A stretch of DNA of 64,000 nucleotides from Phialocephala subalpina (GCA_900073065.1 FJOG01000024.1:469048-533047), one strand, 5' to 3'; counted from the stretch's first letter, positions 11,958 to 24,454 are shown. Notes: generated by a model from the letters alone, not told the origin. Translations and numbers: made by a program.

Positions 11958-13836
11958 ATGAGCGACAGGCCAATTACCAGCCACAGCTCGAAGAGCCATC
12001 CAAAACACAGCGTCGACCTCCGCAAACCTTCAGTGACAACTGTTCTACCTGAAGGAGATGTTCCGGATTTCGAAGGTCTGACTGCGGATGAAGCTGCTCT
12101 CGTAGCACTTGGTTATAAACAAGAGTTCAAGCGTGAATTCTCCCTATGGACAACATTCTGCGTATCGTTTGCTGTTCTAGGACTCCTTCCCTCCTTCGCA
12201 TCAACCTTGTATTATGGAATGGGTTACGCCGGAACTGGAGGCATGGTCTGGGGATGGTTGATCTCATGGATCTTCATCCAGTGTGTTGCTCTGGGTATGG
12301 CTGAGTTGTGTTCGAGTATGCCTACTAGGTATGTTTTGTGTCCTGAGTGGAGGATTACATGCTGATTTTGAGATAGTGGTGGTCTCTACTATGCTTCAGC
12401 TGTGCTTGCACCTCCAGGATATGGACCTTTCGCCGCTTGGATTACCGGATGGTCGAATTGGTGTACACAAGTGACGGGAGCTCCATCAGTCGATTATGCG
12501 CTCGCTGCCATGATCCTCGCCGCCGCCTCTATCACAAATCCCTCCTATGTCCCAACGGAGTGGCAGACGTTTCTCCTCACGGTCTTCATCATGTTAATCC
12601 ATGCTTGCATTTCCAGCATGCCAACAAGATGGATTGCAACATTCAACTCTTATGGATCCACACTCAATATAATCGCTCTGCTTGTTGTGATCATCCTGAT
12701 CCCAGCGGCAGTTACTGGAACTGACACTACACCGAAGTTCTTCCCGTCCAAGCAAGTGTGGTCCATCCAGAACGGAACCGACTGGCCTGATGGAGTAGCA
12801 GTATTGATGTCATTCATAGCAATCATTTGGACGATGTCAGGATACGACGCGCCATTCCATCTTTCAGAGGAATGCAGCAATGCCGCTGTTGCATCTCCCC
12901 GAGCTATTGTGATGACAGCTGGTTTCGGAGGTATTGCTGGCTGGGCTCTCCAGTTGGTTGTGGCATATACCGTTATCGACATCCCATCTGTCATCGGATC
13001 CGACCTCGGGCAACCTTGGGCTTCCTACTTGATTCAAGTCATGCCGCAGAAGATCGCTCTCGCCGTCCTCGGACTCACGATCGTGTGTGCGTTCATGATG
13101 GGACAAGGTTGCATGGTTGCAGCATCCAGAGTCACATTCGCATATGCTCGTGATGACTGCTTCCCGTTCTCCTCCTGGATCAAGAAGGTCAACAAGACCA
13201 CTTACACGCCAGTGAATGCTGTATGGTTCAACACGACCATTGGCTGCTGCTTGTTGCTGTTGATATTTGGCGGTACTGTCGCCATTGGTGCTATCTTCTC
13301 TGTCGGAGCTATCGCAGCCTATGTCGCATTTACCATTCCCATCTTCATCAAGACCTTCTTCGTTGGGGATCGATTCCGCCGAGGCCCATGGCATTTGGGT
13401 AAATTCAGCAAGCCAGTCGGAATGATGGCCTGCTCGTTCATCATCGTGATGATGCCAATCCTTTGTTTCCCATCTGTCAGGGGCAATGATCTCACTGCCC
13501 AGTTGATGAACTGGACTGTTGTCGTTTACGGTGGACCGTAGGTTCCCTTTTCCCTGGTTGATATTGCTCCGTACTAACTGGATCCAGGATGACATTTGTG
13601 ATAATCTGGTGGTTTGTGTCAGCTCGCAAGTGGTTCAAAGGTCCTGTCATCAATGTCAAAGTACGTACACCCCATGATCCCATACAGGCGATAAGTACTA
13701 ACAGTTCCAGCATCATATGCTCGGGAGAGAAGACGCGGTCGTGGAAGGTGTTGAGAATAGCTCTGAGAGTGAAGCTACCTTTGACAAGAAGGCTCTGGAA
13801 GGGGGGGCCTTGCCTACTAAAGAGATCAATGAGTGA
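11958..13836 (+). CDS. APC-family amino acid / GABA-type permease
   Basis: Four exons (11958-12328, 12377-13537, 13588-13660, 13711-13836) with introns of 48, 50 and 50 nt give 576 residues; two introns carry TACTAAC-like branch sites. About a dozen hydrophobic helices are visible. The first follows SLWTTFCVSFAVLGLLPSFA, and the conserved stretch GYDAPFHLSEECSNAAVASP is diagnostic of the fungal GABA permease/choline transporter branch (Uga4/Hnm1-like) of the amino acid-polyamine-organocation superfamily. A hydrophilic N-terminus of about 60 residues and an acidic C-terminus lie on the cytosolic side, as expected for regulated permeases. The protein should act at the plasma membrane in uptake of an amino acid, GABA or related amine; the exact substrate cannot be read from sequence. 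Confidence 0.93.
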
Positions 13837-14896
13837 GGTGCCTGTATTGCTAATGTTTGTTGACGGCGACTTTCTGGGAAAAGTAATATACCCTCGTTTG
13901 TATGTTTAGATGATACCTCGTACCAAATGAAACATGATCATGCTGAAGACAAGCGTTAAGCCCATGACGATACAGGTGAGAATTCCATGATGGAGATTTA
14001 TTTGGTTTGAGAAGTGGGTGTGCAAGCTGGCTGCTGCAGATGTGGCCTTCGTTGTGTGGAAGAAAGTGAAGGAAGTGCCATGACAGGAGCCACGCTACCT
14101 GGTATACTTGCTCATCATCATCTATCACAAGTATGCTACCCTTCTTGGTTTTGGGATGGCCGTTGTGGATCCATGAGGGATTTCTGGTGTTGCTGGCCAA
14201 GTACGAGTGGGATTAATCCCTCATGGCGAAATATCATGACTTCGGCGGGAGATCTGCGGGAATGACTTCAACTGTGACTGTACAGCGTTCGCATTATTGA
14301 TGGAGATAGCTTTGGAGCCCGGTAGGCAAGATAGTAACACAACTGCCGATACCTAAGGTAGGGTTGCGGCAGTGATACTGAAGTACAGTACTCAGTGAGG
14401 TGTCGATTGTTGCAACATGTGGGGACATTGGTAACCATGGTACTGAAGACAAATTCGAAACTTTGCACCATTGCGTGGTTTTATGGGTAGTCGGTACCTT
14501 TTCCCGAACAATCCACACTCTTTCGCCTTCAGATTGTCTGGCGACTGAGGGACATTCGAGAACTATGTTGCATCAAAAAGTGCACGGCGGAATGGAGCTC
14601 GTGGCCTGCGTGTGATTCTAGTCACATCTTCTTGAGAAAAAGATACTGTAGAATCAGGATAGCAGAAGGTAAGGGCACGGCACTGTTCGTCAAGGTAGAG
14701 GCGATTTTGGTTGGCATGATGCATATGTTTGGATGTGAAGAAGAGGTCGAGGCTGCAAGGCTGAAGCTTTCTGCCGCCAAGGGTTTCCCGTTTTGGCTGA
14801 AGGGGTCCAATCTCATGAGGACAATCTCCAACATCAACTCAAAGATTCAACACCGCATTTCTCACAACATCAATGATATAACCGACACTCCTTACC
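13837..14896. other. Intergenic region, nothing recognised
   Basis: About 1 kb between two plus-strand genes. No coding frame or repeat is supported; the 3' part is probably the promoter and leader of the phosphodiesterase gene. Confidence 0.4.
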
Positions 14897-17288
14897 ATGG
14901 CTCCGCCTCCAACAGCCCGAGATGGCTCACTCCTCTCCCCATCGAATTACGATGACGACGCATCGAGCATCCACAGCGAGCGCAGCGCCGAGGAATCTGA
15001 CAGTGAGGACGACGAAGTTCTGATGGGAGCGCGGACAAGCGCTGATATTAGAGCACACGATCGAAATGTTTTACTAGAGGAAGAAGAGCGGGATAACTTG
15101 TTACTAGAAGAAAGTAGGCGGCGTGGACGTCGTGGAAGTGCGCTCGCAATGGTTCAGGGACCGCTGAAGAAGCTGTTCTCGAAGAGCTTCTCTGAATTGC
15201 CAACGGCAGGGAGTACGGAGCATGAGATGGAAGAGGTCATAGGAGAGAAGTCCGAAAAGAGGAAACGGAGGAAAGAAAGGAGGCGAGAGAGAAGAGAAAG
15301 GTTGATGGACGAGGCTTCACACGGCGAAGACGGAGAATTGATGTACGAGATGGAAGAGGGTAGCATGAAGGAAGGCAGCGCGACCGGTTCTAGCAGTGAG
15401 AACGAGGGAGGAAGCGATGAACTCGATCGACGCGGTCTGCGAATATTACACCACGATAAAGCACAGAAACGACGGAGATGGAGGACGTGGTGCCTCATAC
15501 ATTCGTTAATTGCTGTTGGGTTCTCGATTCTGGTGTTGGTCGCCTGGAAATTGTCACTGCACAGGAAAGGAAGAATACCCGTCCAGACGATGCTCAGCAA
15601 TGGGACGGCACTTTTCGCACCTACCACGATCCTCATAAGCTTGGATGGCTTCCGGGCGGACTTCTTGAATAGGGGAATCACGCCAAGGCTGAACGCTTTC
15701 ATCAAGGAGGGAGTCTCGCCGATATATATGAACCCAAGCTTTCCATCAGTTACGTTCCCAAACCACTATACATTGGTGACTGGATTATACCCTGAGTCGC
15801 ATGGGATTGTTGGGAACACGTTTTGGGACACAGAGCTACAGGAGGAATTCTTCTATACACATCCAGGTGCTATGCAGTCGAAGTGGTGGGGTGGAGAGCC
15901 TCTCTGGGTGACGGCTGAGAACCAAGGAATCCGGACTGCTATACACATGTGGCCTGGCAGTGAAGCAAACATTATGGATATTGCTCCAGCATTTCTCGAT
16001 AAATACAATGGGAAGGAACCATTACCAAACAAAGTCGACAGAGTTTTGGAATTGCTAGACAGGCCTGGCCAGGAAAGCGAGCTGGCCGAGGTGGAGAACA
16101 TGAGACCACAATTGATTGCTGCTTACGTTCCAAACGTGGATGCAGATGGTCATCTCTATGGGCCAAACAGCACTGAGATTAGGGTGACCATCAACGATGT
16201 CGATACCATGTTGGACCATATATTCCAGGGACTGGAGCAGAGAAATCTGACAGACATTGTCAATGTGGTCATTGTTTCTGACCATGGCATGGCTACGACG
16301 GACACTACTCGGTTGATACAGCTCGAAGATCTCGTTGATACGAGCTTGATTGAACACACCGATGGATGGCCTCTATATGGTCTACGACCCAAGGACCCTG
16401 CACATTTGCAATCTTTGTATGAAGGCCTCGTCACAAAGGCCGCCAGTAACGCCAACTACGATGTCTACCTAAGAGATGAGAACATGCCGGAGAGGTATCA
16501 CTTCTCGAAGAACGAGAGAATCGCCCCTTTGTGGATTGTACCAAAGACAGGGTGGGCTATTGTGACCAAAGATGAATTCAACGTCGCTGAAGGTAAGGCG
16601 AAAGGACTTGTATACCACCCACGGGGCCTCCATGGCTACGATCACGAGCATCCGCTCATGAGAGCTATTTTCGTAGCCAGAGGACCAGCCTTCCCCCACG
16701 AGCCAAATAGTCGCGTTGAGCCTTTCCGTAAGTATCACACCCAGAATTTCCCTTCACATGCTGACAATAGCAGAAAATACCGAAGTATACAACATTGTTT
16801 GCGACTCCCTAGGTCTCGTCCCAAAACCAAACAATGGCACCCTCCGCCTCCCATTGAAGCCTGTCGGTCTCCACTCCTCGGAAACAGCTCTGGAAGACCC
16901 CAATGACCCACCAACCGCAACCCCCACCACTCCTTTACCTTTATCGACTTCAATGCCCTCGTTCTCTTCCTCTCCTTCCGCTTCATCCTCCGCATCAGCA
17001 ACCTCCCAAGAAGACGCAGGAGCAGACGCCATAATTTCCATCTCCCCCATCGAAGCCTCCTCCGCCGCCGACCCCAACGAAATCCCACCCCACCTAGTAG
17101 GCGTCGATCCCGCCGACGAAGTGAATGTCGATCGCCCAACTGTAGCAGATGAGAGCGAGATGACGCAGGAAGAGAAGGACTTTTGGGAGTGGTTTAAGGA
17201 TAAGTTGGATGGGATTAAGGGGTGGTTTGGGGAGTTGGTTAGCCCGAGTGAGGATGCTGAGACGGGGAAGACGACTGGCGGGAAGTAA
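14897..17288 (+). CDS. Type I phosphodiesterase / nucleotide pyrophosphatase (ENPP-like)
   Basis: Exons 14897-16727 and 16774-17288 (46-nt intron) give 781 residues. An acidic, Ser-rich cytosolic N-terminus of about 190 residues leads into one membrane helix (WCLIHSLIAVGFSILVLVAW), so this is a type II membrane protein. The catalytic domain opens with TTILISLDGFRADFL (metal-binding Asp), has the nucleophile threonine in SFPSVTFPNHYTLVTG, then VDADGH, VIVSDHGM and HGYDHEHPLM with the other metal-binding Asp and His residues. All the usual two-zinc ligands appear to be present. The family hydrolyses nucleotides and phosphodiesters outside the cell or in the vacuole. The C-terminal 150 residues are Ser/Pro-rich then acidic and are outside the catalytic fold. 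Confidence 0.94.
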
Positions 17289-17666
17289 ATTGTATAAAGT
17301 GTGATACCATTGAGCTTGGCGTTGGGAGTGGGAATGGCGTTTTGAGAGGGTTCACTAGGCCGGCTGCGCTATGATTTGAGACAGATGTCCCTGGTCGGGT
17401 AGGACAACTTACTTTTGACAATGTACGAATGGAAGAACTGCCCCTCTCTCGCTATCATTTGATATCCCACTTGCAACCGAGCTTCGAAAATAACCTCACA
17501 CAGTGAGCACTATGAGAACTACGCTCCCACCACATTTGTCCGACTTGCAATCAACTTTCAGTCGAGAATGAAAGTCTGCAAGGTGAGCAGTGGAACAAAT
17601 ATCGAGAACCTCAGCCGGATTTGGGATTTTTAAGCTGCTGCCAACAGCTACATACATACATACACC
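17289..17666. other. Intergenic region, nothing recognised
   Basis: Short spacer between two converging genes. A run of CATA repeats lies near 17650. Confidence 0.4.
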
Positions 17667-18061
17667 TCAAACGACCTCAACCCCCGCCTTAAACTTCCCC
17701 CCCTCCAATTCAACCTGCCGCCTCACCCGCTCCTCCCTCTTCAGTATCGCCCTCTTCCGCACCTTCATCGGTACATTCCTTAATCACTGCATGTACTACT
17801 TACTTCACGGGGAACAAAATAACCAGAATAACCAAGACAGTACTCCTATTGAAACTCCTCCTGCGATTCCGATTTTCGTGCTCTTCGAAAGTGAGGAATA
17901 GTCTGATACCAAAGTGATGCGTCGGTGGCTTTTGGGTTGGGGAGGCAGGTTATTGTTGAGGAGGGAGGGGATGTTGTTAATGAAGAGGTTTGGAATAAAG
18001 TCGAGGTTGTGAAGATAAGGAGTAGGGCTACGAGCACTATTTGAGAGATGTTCGCCATCAT
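17667..18061 (-). CDS. Possible small membrane-anchored protein, unknown
   Basis: The frame from ATG at 18061 begins MMANISQIVLVALLLIFTTS, a signal peptide or N-terminal anchor. Ended at its own stop it would give 71 residues. Joining 18061-17856 to 17778-17667 with a 77-nt intron keeps the frame and adds a highly charged tail (PMKVRKRAILKREERVRRQV...), for 105 residues. That tail has strong coding character, which argues for the spliced form, but the donor would be GTTTCA, which is unusual. I do not recognise the protein. The shape (one N-terminal helix, basic coiled tail) is common among small mitochondrial or ER membrane proteins of fungi. Confidence 0.42.
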
Positions 18062-18571
18062 GCTGAAGGATTTTTCAGCATTCTAGCTATAGAAAGGACT
18101 AGTGATTACGACAATCAGGCTAGCTTTATAAAATCAAGGGAGTCGTTCAACTTTGGAGCCTACTGCTTAGCATACTACCCAGTAGCGCAAACCCATTTAA
18201 ATGCATTGAGGAGCAGATGTAGTATGCAGCGCATGGTAAAAAAAAAAACTATCTAGATTGTTCTGAGCAAGTCGAAACAAGTCGAAATTCTATTCTCAAA
18301 TCGACTTGACTTTGAGATATAGAACGAGCGTTACAACTTGCGATTTTGTCTGCAGGTTGATTGGATGGGAACGGGAAATCGTGTAGAAGGAAAGGCGCAG
18401 ATGCACAGTGACACAAAAACGCCCCGTCCATGGCTGTGCTGCCAGTTTTGGGCAGGTGGGCGCACCTCTCGCGAGGCTGAGGCTGAATCAATGCACCTCA
18501 TGATGCACCCCAATCTTTTTAAATCACATCTTAAACCATGACTTTGATATTTGAAAATAACTTGAACGACA
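18062..18571. other. Intergenic region with clustered AAGTCG hexamers
   Basis: This is the divergent promoter region of the small membrane ORF and the DUF6594 gene. AAGTCG occurs at 18269 and 18279 and its reverse complement at 18302, three times in 39 bases. The same hexamer is dense at 55.2-55.7 kb. Confidence 0.5.
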
Positions 18572-19661
18572 ATGACGAATATGGGAGGATACGAAAAAGT
18601 CGCAGGGTTGATGACGAAGCATGCTGAAGTCGCGACCTTTCAGCGCTTCGACTTCCTGAACACACTGAATATTTTATACCTTCAAGCTGAACTTGTCCAC
18701 CTTGAACAAGAATTGAGGGAGAGCATGAGAGAAGATCTCGAATACAGAAACGATGCAACAGTTGACGACAGCTTATATGAAAGTCGAGACGAAATCGAAA
18801 TTTCGCAACCCAACAACACAGAAGAACAGGATTTAGAGAAGGGTGCCGTAACCTATGTGTCGACGAGAGAGACCTCGACACCAGAGTCCGAACTCAATGT
18901 GAGGTTGGAATCGACTCGCGATTGGCGTTTCTTGGCGGAGATGGACGATAGCAAAACATGGGATATTATGTTAAAGACTCGAGAAAAGCTTAAAGAATAT
19001 AGTTCGACCTCCTGTATGATCGAAAAGTCCTGTCTGACGATTTCCCAGATGAAGCCGTACTTCGACACAAGGAGATGATGGAGCAAGATTCGCCCAATAA
19101 ATGTGATGTCGAGTTCCTGCGGAGATGGTTCAAAGACAAGAATATGGGCGACTACCCACTAGTCGGAGAAGACAGTGACTTGTGGGAGGCCTCAAGCCCA
19201 TCTGATCTCGTCGCTTTGAGAGCGCGGAAAGCTGAAGACCCACTGAGCACCTTCTTCCTCCGCAGAGTATATCTCTGGTGGCACCATTGTATAGGGTATC
19301 GATTCAAGAAGCCGCGGAGTAAGGAGGATCGATATTTCGAGTACCGAGACCGCAACATTCGTCGTGTCGCCAACATTCTCAGCTCGCTCATCTCGTCTGC
19401 ACTTCTCATTGGCGCCATAATGACTTTGTACTTCGTCAAGAGTGCGATAGTCCGCCTGGGGATCATCGCTGCGTTCACGACTGTGTTCTCGTTGGTCTTG
19501 GTGCTGGCTACCAATGCGAGGAAGGTAGAGGTGTTTGCTGGCACAGCTGCGTAAGAGTTCCTTCCAAGTGCGATGGCATCGTAGAGCGCCCGCTGACGGT
19601 GAATGGCAGATTCGTTGCGGTACAAGTCGTGTTCGTAGGAAGCACAGGTCCACCGGTGTGA
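18572..19661 (+). CDS. DUF6594-type membrane protein with a one-base frameshift
   Basis: The N-terminal frame starts MTNMGGYEKVAGLMTKHAEV and continues with helical, acidic sequence (YLQAELVHLEQELRE), the layout of fungal DUF6594 proteins. From 19003 the family-like sequence continues in another frame (FDLLYDRKVLSDDFPDEAVL, then DVEFLRRWFKDKNMGDYPLVG). One missing base at about 19001-19003 explains the break. The C-terminus has the two to three closely spaced helices usual for this family (ILSSLISSALLIGAIMTLYF and following). A 59-nt intron (19551-19609) then adds AFVAVQVVFVGSTGPPV before the stop at 19661. The break is a sequencing error or a recent disabling mutation; everything else looks intact. 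Function of the family is unknown. Confidence 0.72.
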
Positions 19662-19923
19662 GGAAATTCGGGGACGCGAAGGGAAGTAGGAAAAGATGGA
19701 GATGAATTGTGAAGATGCACCGAGTACGAAGGTACTTGTAAATATTTGGTACTGTGCTGTAAGCTACAGGGTATCGAACCTCCCAAGACGCCGAAAATCC
19801 ATGCCGAATACGTAATTAGCCGGACACCCTAAATAAGCGCTAAAACTATGTGCACATAAATCACAACTTCTCCATCATCACGCCTTCCTTCTTCTCTTCT
19901 CTTCATATTCATACTGTACAAAG

Positions 19924-21576
19924 TCAATGTGTCGGCCTTCTTCTCGGCGATGTTGCATTCTGATCCTGCATTCCGCTGCTGGCTTTTTTCCTCATTAATT
20001 GCTTGTGTTTTTCTTTCTGGTCTTTCTTCCTTTTCGCTTGCAAGGCGTCTTGTTCTGCTTGCTCCTTCTTGTCCACTATGAACTGTCAACGAGCGGATTC
20101 AAAACATGGAATGGCTGCAGTCACCTACCTTCTGACAACTTTGGAGCTACTAGTCCGCCACAGAAAGCAGGCGGTTCCGGCTTAGTCAAATACCCAAACC
20201 TGAGGCAGTCTGTTGCCCCCAACACCAATTCGAACGGGAGATCTTCACCCGCCAGTACGAAGAAGATTGCTCGTTGGGGGTCACCCCCATTCTTGTGCTG
20301 GAAAGCGAGGCTCGTCTGTTCCTTCGAAAACATGGGCTGGCCACCGAATCCAACATAATTGCCACAATGGGATACTGGATGCGTTTGAGCTCGCAGTCTC
20401 TTGACTACTTTCTCTGTCACCCAATTCGACTTTTCACACCCAGAATCGAGTTGGAGGGTACAAGTCTCAGTTATGAAAGAAGCATGCCTGGATCTGGGAT
20501 CGTCCCATCGTACATATACTTCCCACTTGAAAGCACGGGTCTGTCTCACGGTCAGCCAAGGGACATACGGCGTAGAAAGTTACACTCACACTATCCGCCG
20601 AACAATCGTCTTCATCACTTGCGTACGACCCCCGAAGATTTTTCTGCCCGGAATCTTCATATTCTTCAACCTCGCCTCCTTCATAATAAACATCTGGATA
20701 ATTCCCTTCGTCTCTTGGTTCGCTTGTCACAGCGTCACCTACTTCGTGTCCATACCACCCTCCTCCTTCGCCATCCCACAGTTGTTCCGGTTCGTCGGTA
20801 TACCTGCTGTCTCTCGGTGACACGATCTGCTGAACTGAGCGTCGATGTGGAGCAATGATCTGAGCATCTTGGGGAAAATCCCAATCCGAACCTGCCACAC
20901 CTTGGTCTGGGTAATCGCGCGATGCCACCCAGTCATTCGGCACGGGGCTTCCTGGATAGCCCCGCGTCTGCCGTCTTTCGTCAAGCATTTCCACACATCT
21001 CGGTGATGTCTGGTCGTCAACGGCACGGCTGTCTCTTGTGTCTTTTCTCCTACTACCCTGAGCCTGTTGTCCTTGTAAATTCGGATCTGTGGGTCGCCTC
21101 CTATTCATCGGTCTCGAGAACACGCTCTCTCTCGGGGGATTTCGATTCGTACTCGGTGCTTGATCTGCTTCACTCCTCGCTTCTTGCCCATAGTAGCCAC
21201 TACTGTCGTCAAAGTTATGAGGTTCTGCGTACTCTGCGAATGCATTTGGAACGTTGGATGAGGTGTACGACGTGTAAGAGGGTGGTGTGTACTGATCCGA
21301 CACTGTGCGAGCAGGCGTCTGGATAGAGCTGCTGTATGATCCCGAACCTGAACTGTTTGGGTAAGATAAGCAGCGATTACTACCTGCTGGATTGCTTGTC
21401 AACACTTGAATATTCGACTCGCTCTGCGTTTCTGTAGGAAATATCGGGCGACCATAAGATCTGCTTCTGTCGGCATGGTCTCCGCCAGGTTCGTGCCCAC
21501 CGTTAAGAACTGCTGAATCGTGACTAGGTTTCTTCCTTCGAATGCTCATCACATGAGCATAACCCTGCATCGGCAT
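19924..21576 (-). CDS. Protein with retropepsin-like aspartic protease domain
   Basis: Three exons (21576-20590, 20540-20129, 20075-19924; introns 49 and 53 nt) give about 516 residues. The first 330 are polar and disordered, rich in Ser, Tyr, Arg and Asp. The second exon carries a compact domain: CTLQLDSGCEKSNWVTEKVV with the Asp-Ser-Gly triad at residues 361-363, a glycine-rich middle, then FELVLGATDCLRFG near 433-445. Strand-DSG-x-x-x-N-x-V and a later hydrophobic-LG-x-D are the two hallmarks of single-domain retroviral-type pepsins, which work as dimers. The last exon adds a Lys/Gln-rich helix. No integrase, reverse transcriptase or terminal repeat is nearby, so this looks like a host gene carrying the fold. 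The acceptor of the second intron has an alternative a few bases away. Confidence 0.75.
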
Positions 21577-22511
21577 CGCGAGCGACCCAAATTCGAACGT
21601 CTCCTGTGGATTTGTTCACATGTATAGAAGAGAAGAGGTGTCGATCACATCTATCGCACGGATGGAGGTGCTATCTTTCGGTTACAGGGCTCCCTAGGCT
21701 GTGCGATGCCAATAACCTGGGGGTTCAGATCGTTCAGCGGGGCTTAGCAGAATGATGCCGCTAACACAGCCTTTTACTATCGTTATCACTCGCCAATGAT
21801 AGGCTGGGTCGTGCCAAGCAGGCCCCCTGAGCTCTTGTGCTCCAGTTGAGCCTCAGCGACCTCACGTGTCAGTACTTTCGCTTGTTCGTCCGAACATCAT
21901 TGGCTACTCAGCGGCATGTCTTACCCCGCCTGCAGGCTGTCGGATCTCTCAAGACTAAACATGATCAGCCAGAAGAGTTTCACGAGCTTCGTCTTTGCTC
22001 TTCCCGCTCCATCTGCTCGAATCAAGAAGTCAAACTAGGCACCATGAATGCGTGGTGCAGACCGCGACATTTGCGTCCGGAAATCGGAAGACACAGTATT
22101 GATTTTGCTGCGCCTGCGGTACGAACAGGGCGTTCCAGCCCTGTGGCTTCATATCTAATTACGATAAACGACATGAACAAATCACGTTAGACGACGCCGG
22201 TGAGCTGTGTCTGATTTCGACCTAGCTTCGGAAGCTCCAGCGAGCCTCGCATTCTCAATGCATACATTTCTCAGTCTCGGCGCATATGATTTATAATTCC
22301 CCCACACTTCCACATTTCGTGCGACTTTTGCTCAGCCTTCTCTTCAGTCCCAATTTCCCCGTATATTCCAGCTTCGTCCCATGTCTTCCGAAATCTTTCC
22401 TACTACTGTTCCCGGTCGATACAAGATGTGGGGGAATCTGCCACAGCCATAACGTCCCAACCAGCAATAGCTTTTCGCCAGCCTGTAGAGCAAGATCCAA
22501 ACGCCTACGAG
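21577..22511. other. Divergent promoter region
   Basis: This separates the retropepsin-domain gene (leftwards) from the second permease (rightwards). The permease frame is open upstream of its ATG to about 22428 but has no in-frame ATG there, so a short upstream exon cannot be excluded. Confidence 0.4.
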
Positions 22512-24434
22512 ATGGCATCGCCCGAAGCAGACCAAAATCTTGAGGAGCCCTCACGATTCGTACAATTCTTGGAAAGCTTCGACCGACACCCACTGAGTTT
22601 CGATCCTGAAGCCGAGCTCACGCTTGCACTCGACAAGAGCTTGAAGGCCTACCACAGCCAATTGATTGCGCTAGGAGGAGCAATAGGGACAGGTCTCTTC
22701 ATCGGCTCCGGCTTGGGACTTGCCAATGCGGGTCCAATACCTTTACTGGGAGCATTCACATTCGTGGGCTTCACTCTGTGTCCAACGGTCTTCGCTCTGG
22801 GCGAAATGGCAACCTTGTTTCCGGTTCCAGGAGGATTCTTCGAGCATGCAAGGATGTATACCGATGAAGCCTGGGGTGCAGCGATGGGTTGGAAGTAAGT
22901 CGTGCTCCAATTTCTCAAGGTTGCACAATTTCTAACGTCCATAAGTTACACACTCCAATGGCTCATTACGCTTCCCCTCGAGCTTGTCGCCGCTTCGATC
23001 ACTCTTTCATATTGGAGTCAGCCAATACACCACTCCGTATGGGTTACCATTTTCCTGGCTGGCATCATCACGATCAACATTTTCGGCGTGAAGGGATTTG
23101 CCAACGTTGAAGCTACACTCAGCATAGTCAAGGTTGTTGCGATTGTAGGGTTCATGTAAGGTTTCGACTCGTTTTTATTACGTCAACGACTAATCCATCT
23201 TCAGAATTTTCGGCATCTTGCTTGACGTCGGATTGGGCTTTGGTGGGAGTGCCAAAGGTGTTCACACTTGGTACAATCCAGGCGCTGCACAAAACGGGTG
23301 GTATGGGTTCTGCAGTGTTGTGGTCACAGCAGCTTTCGCCTACTCAGGAAGCGAAATGGTAGGTTTGACAGCGGCAGAACAGGAGAATCCGAAGAGAGAC
23401 CTCCCAAAAGCCATCAAGAAGGTATTTTGGCGTATCGGTCTGGTCAGTAAATTCCGTCGCAGGCGTGATGGTATCGGCTAACATTTGTGTAGTTCTACAT
23501 TGCGTCGATATTTGTCGTCGGCTTACTGGTCCCATACACTGACCCGAAATTATTGCGGGACGCGCATTTCGACTCAGCAGCCTCACCGTTCGTCATTGCG
23601 ATCAAGAACGCCAGCGTGCCAGTTCTCCCATCAATCCTCAACAGCATCATCCTTGTTACCGTCCTCTCTGTCGCCAACAGTTCAGCATATGGATCCTCCA
23701 GGGTTCTTAACGCAATGGCAAATGCGGGATTGGCGCCAAAAGCTTTTGCTTACATCGATACTCAGGGTCGACCGCTTCGCTGCTTCTATCTCGCCTTCGC
23801 TTTCGGACTTCTAGCATACCTCTCTGAACTCAAAGACCAAAACACTGTATTCACATGGCTCCTCTCGACATGCGGTCTCTCAGTCATCATCTCCTGGACA
23901 TCCATCTGCGTAACCCATCTCCGCTTCCGACAAGCCCTCAAACTTCACGGAAAACATTTAGATACTTTACCTTACCGATCTCCACTCGGCATCATCGGAT
24001 CCTGGACCGGACTGTGCTGTTGCATGTTCATCATAATCCTCCAATTCATCACAGCTCTCAAGCCGATAGGCTACCAAACCATGTCCGGCAATCAACGCGC
24101 ACAAGCATTTTTCTTGTCATTCATGTCCTTCCCACTCGTCGGCCTCACTTATCTCGGATTCAAATTCTTCAAAGGGACGAAAATACACGGGATCAGTTTC
24201 TCGAGGAAAGCTTTGTTGAGTTTTCAAGATGTAAGGATTGAGTGGGGTGAAGGCACGAACGTGGTGGATTTGAGACCTGGATATGATGTTGATTTCTCGG
24301 AGAGTTGGAATTTGGGGGATTATATTGTCTGGGCGAGAGAACACCCGGATCAGGTGGTTTGGGATGATCCGTTGTGGTTGGTGCCGGAGAAGTTGAGGCC
24401 GCTTGTTAAGTCGATGGAGTTTCCTTGGCGGTGA
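22512..24434 (+). CDS. Fungal amino acid permease (APC family, YAT type)
   Basis: Exons 22512-22894, 22946-23155, 23205-23442 and 23493-24434 (introns 51, 49 and 50 nt) give about 590 residues from the ATG at MASPEADQNL. The first helix region reads HSQLIALGGAIGTGLFIGSG, the signature of yeast-type amino acid transporters, and MGWNYTLQWLITLPLELVAA and YSGSEMVGLTAAEQENPKRD are further family motifs. About twelve helices are visible, with a hydrophilic N-terminus and a cytosolic tail of roughly 100 residues. The family imports amino acids with protons at the plasma membrane; specificity is not deducible. It is only distantly similar to the permease at 12-14 kb, so the two are not recent duplicates. 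Confidence 0.93.
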
Positions 24435-24454
24435 GGTGATGATTGACATGTTAA

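Noticed and set aside
12864..13595. 243-codon frame on the minus strand
   Set aside because: It is the antisense shadow of the well-supported APC permease exon.
15154..15705. 183-codon minus-strand frame
   Set aside because: Antisense to the phosphodiesterase N-terminus, which has clear domain evidence.
19740..19850. Possible tRNA on the minus strand (B-box-like GGTTCGATACC)
   Set aside because: The flanking bases do not form a T-stem or acceptor stem and no A-box is at the right distance.
22381..22470. Upstream first exon for the second permease starting MSSEIFPTT
   Set aside because: The candidate 43-nt intron does not keep the reading frame, so the ATG at 22512 was used.
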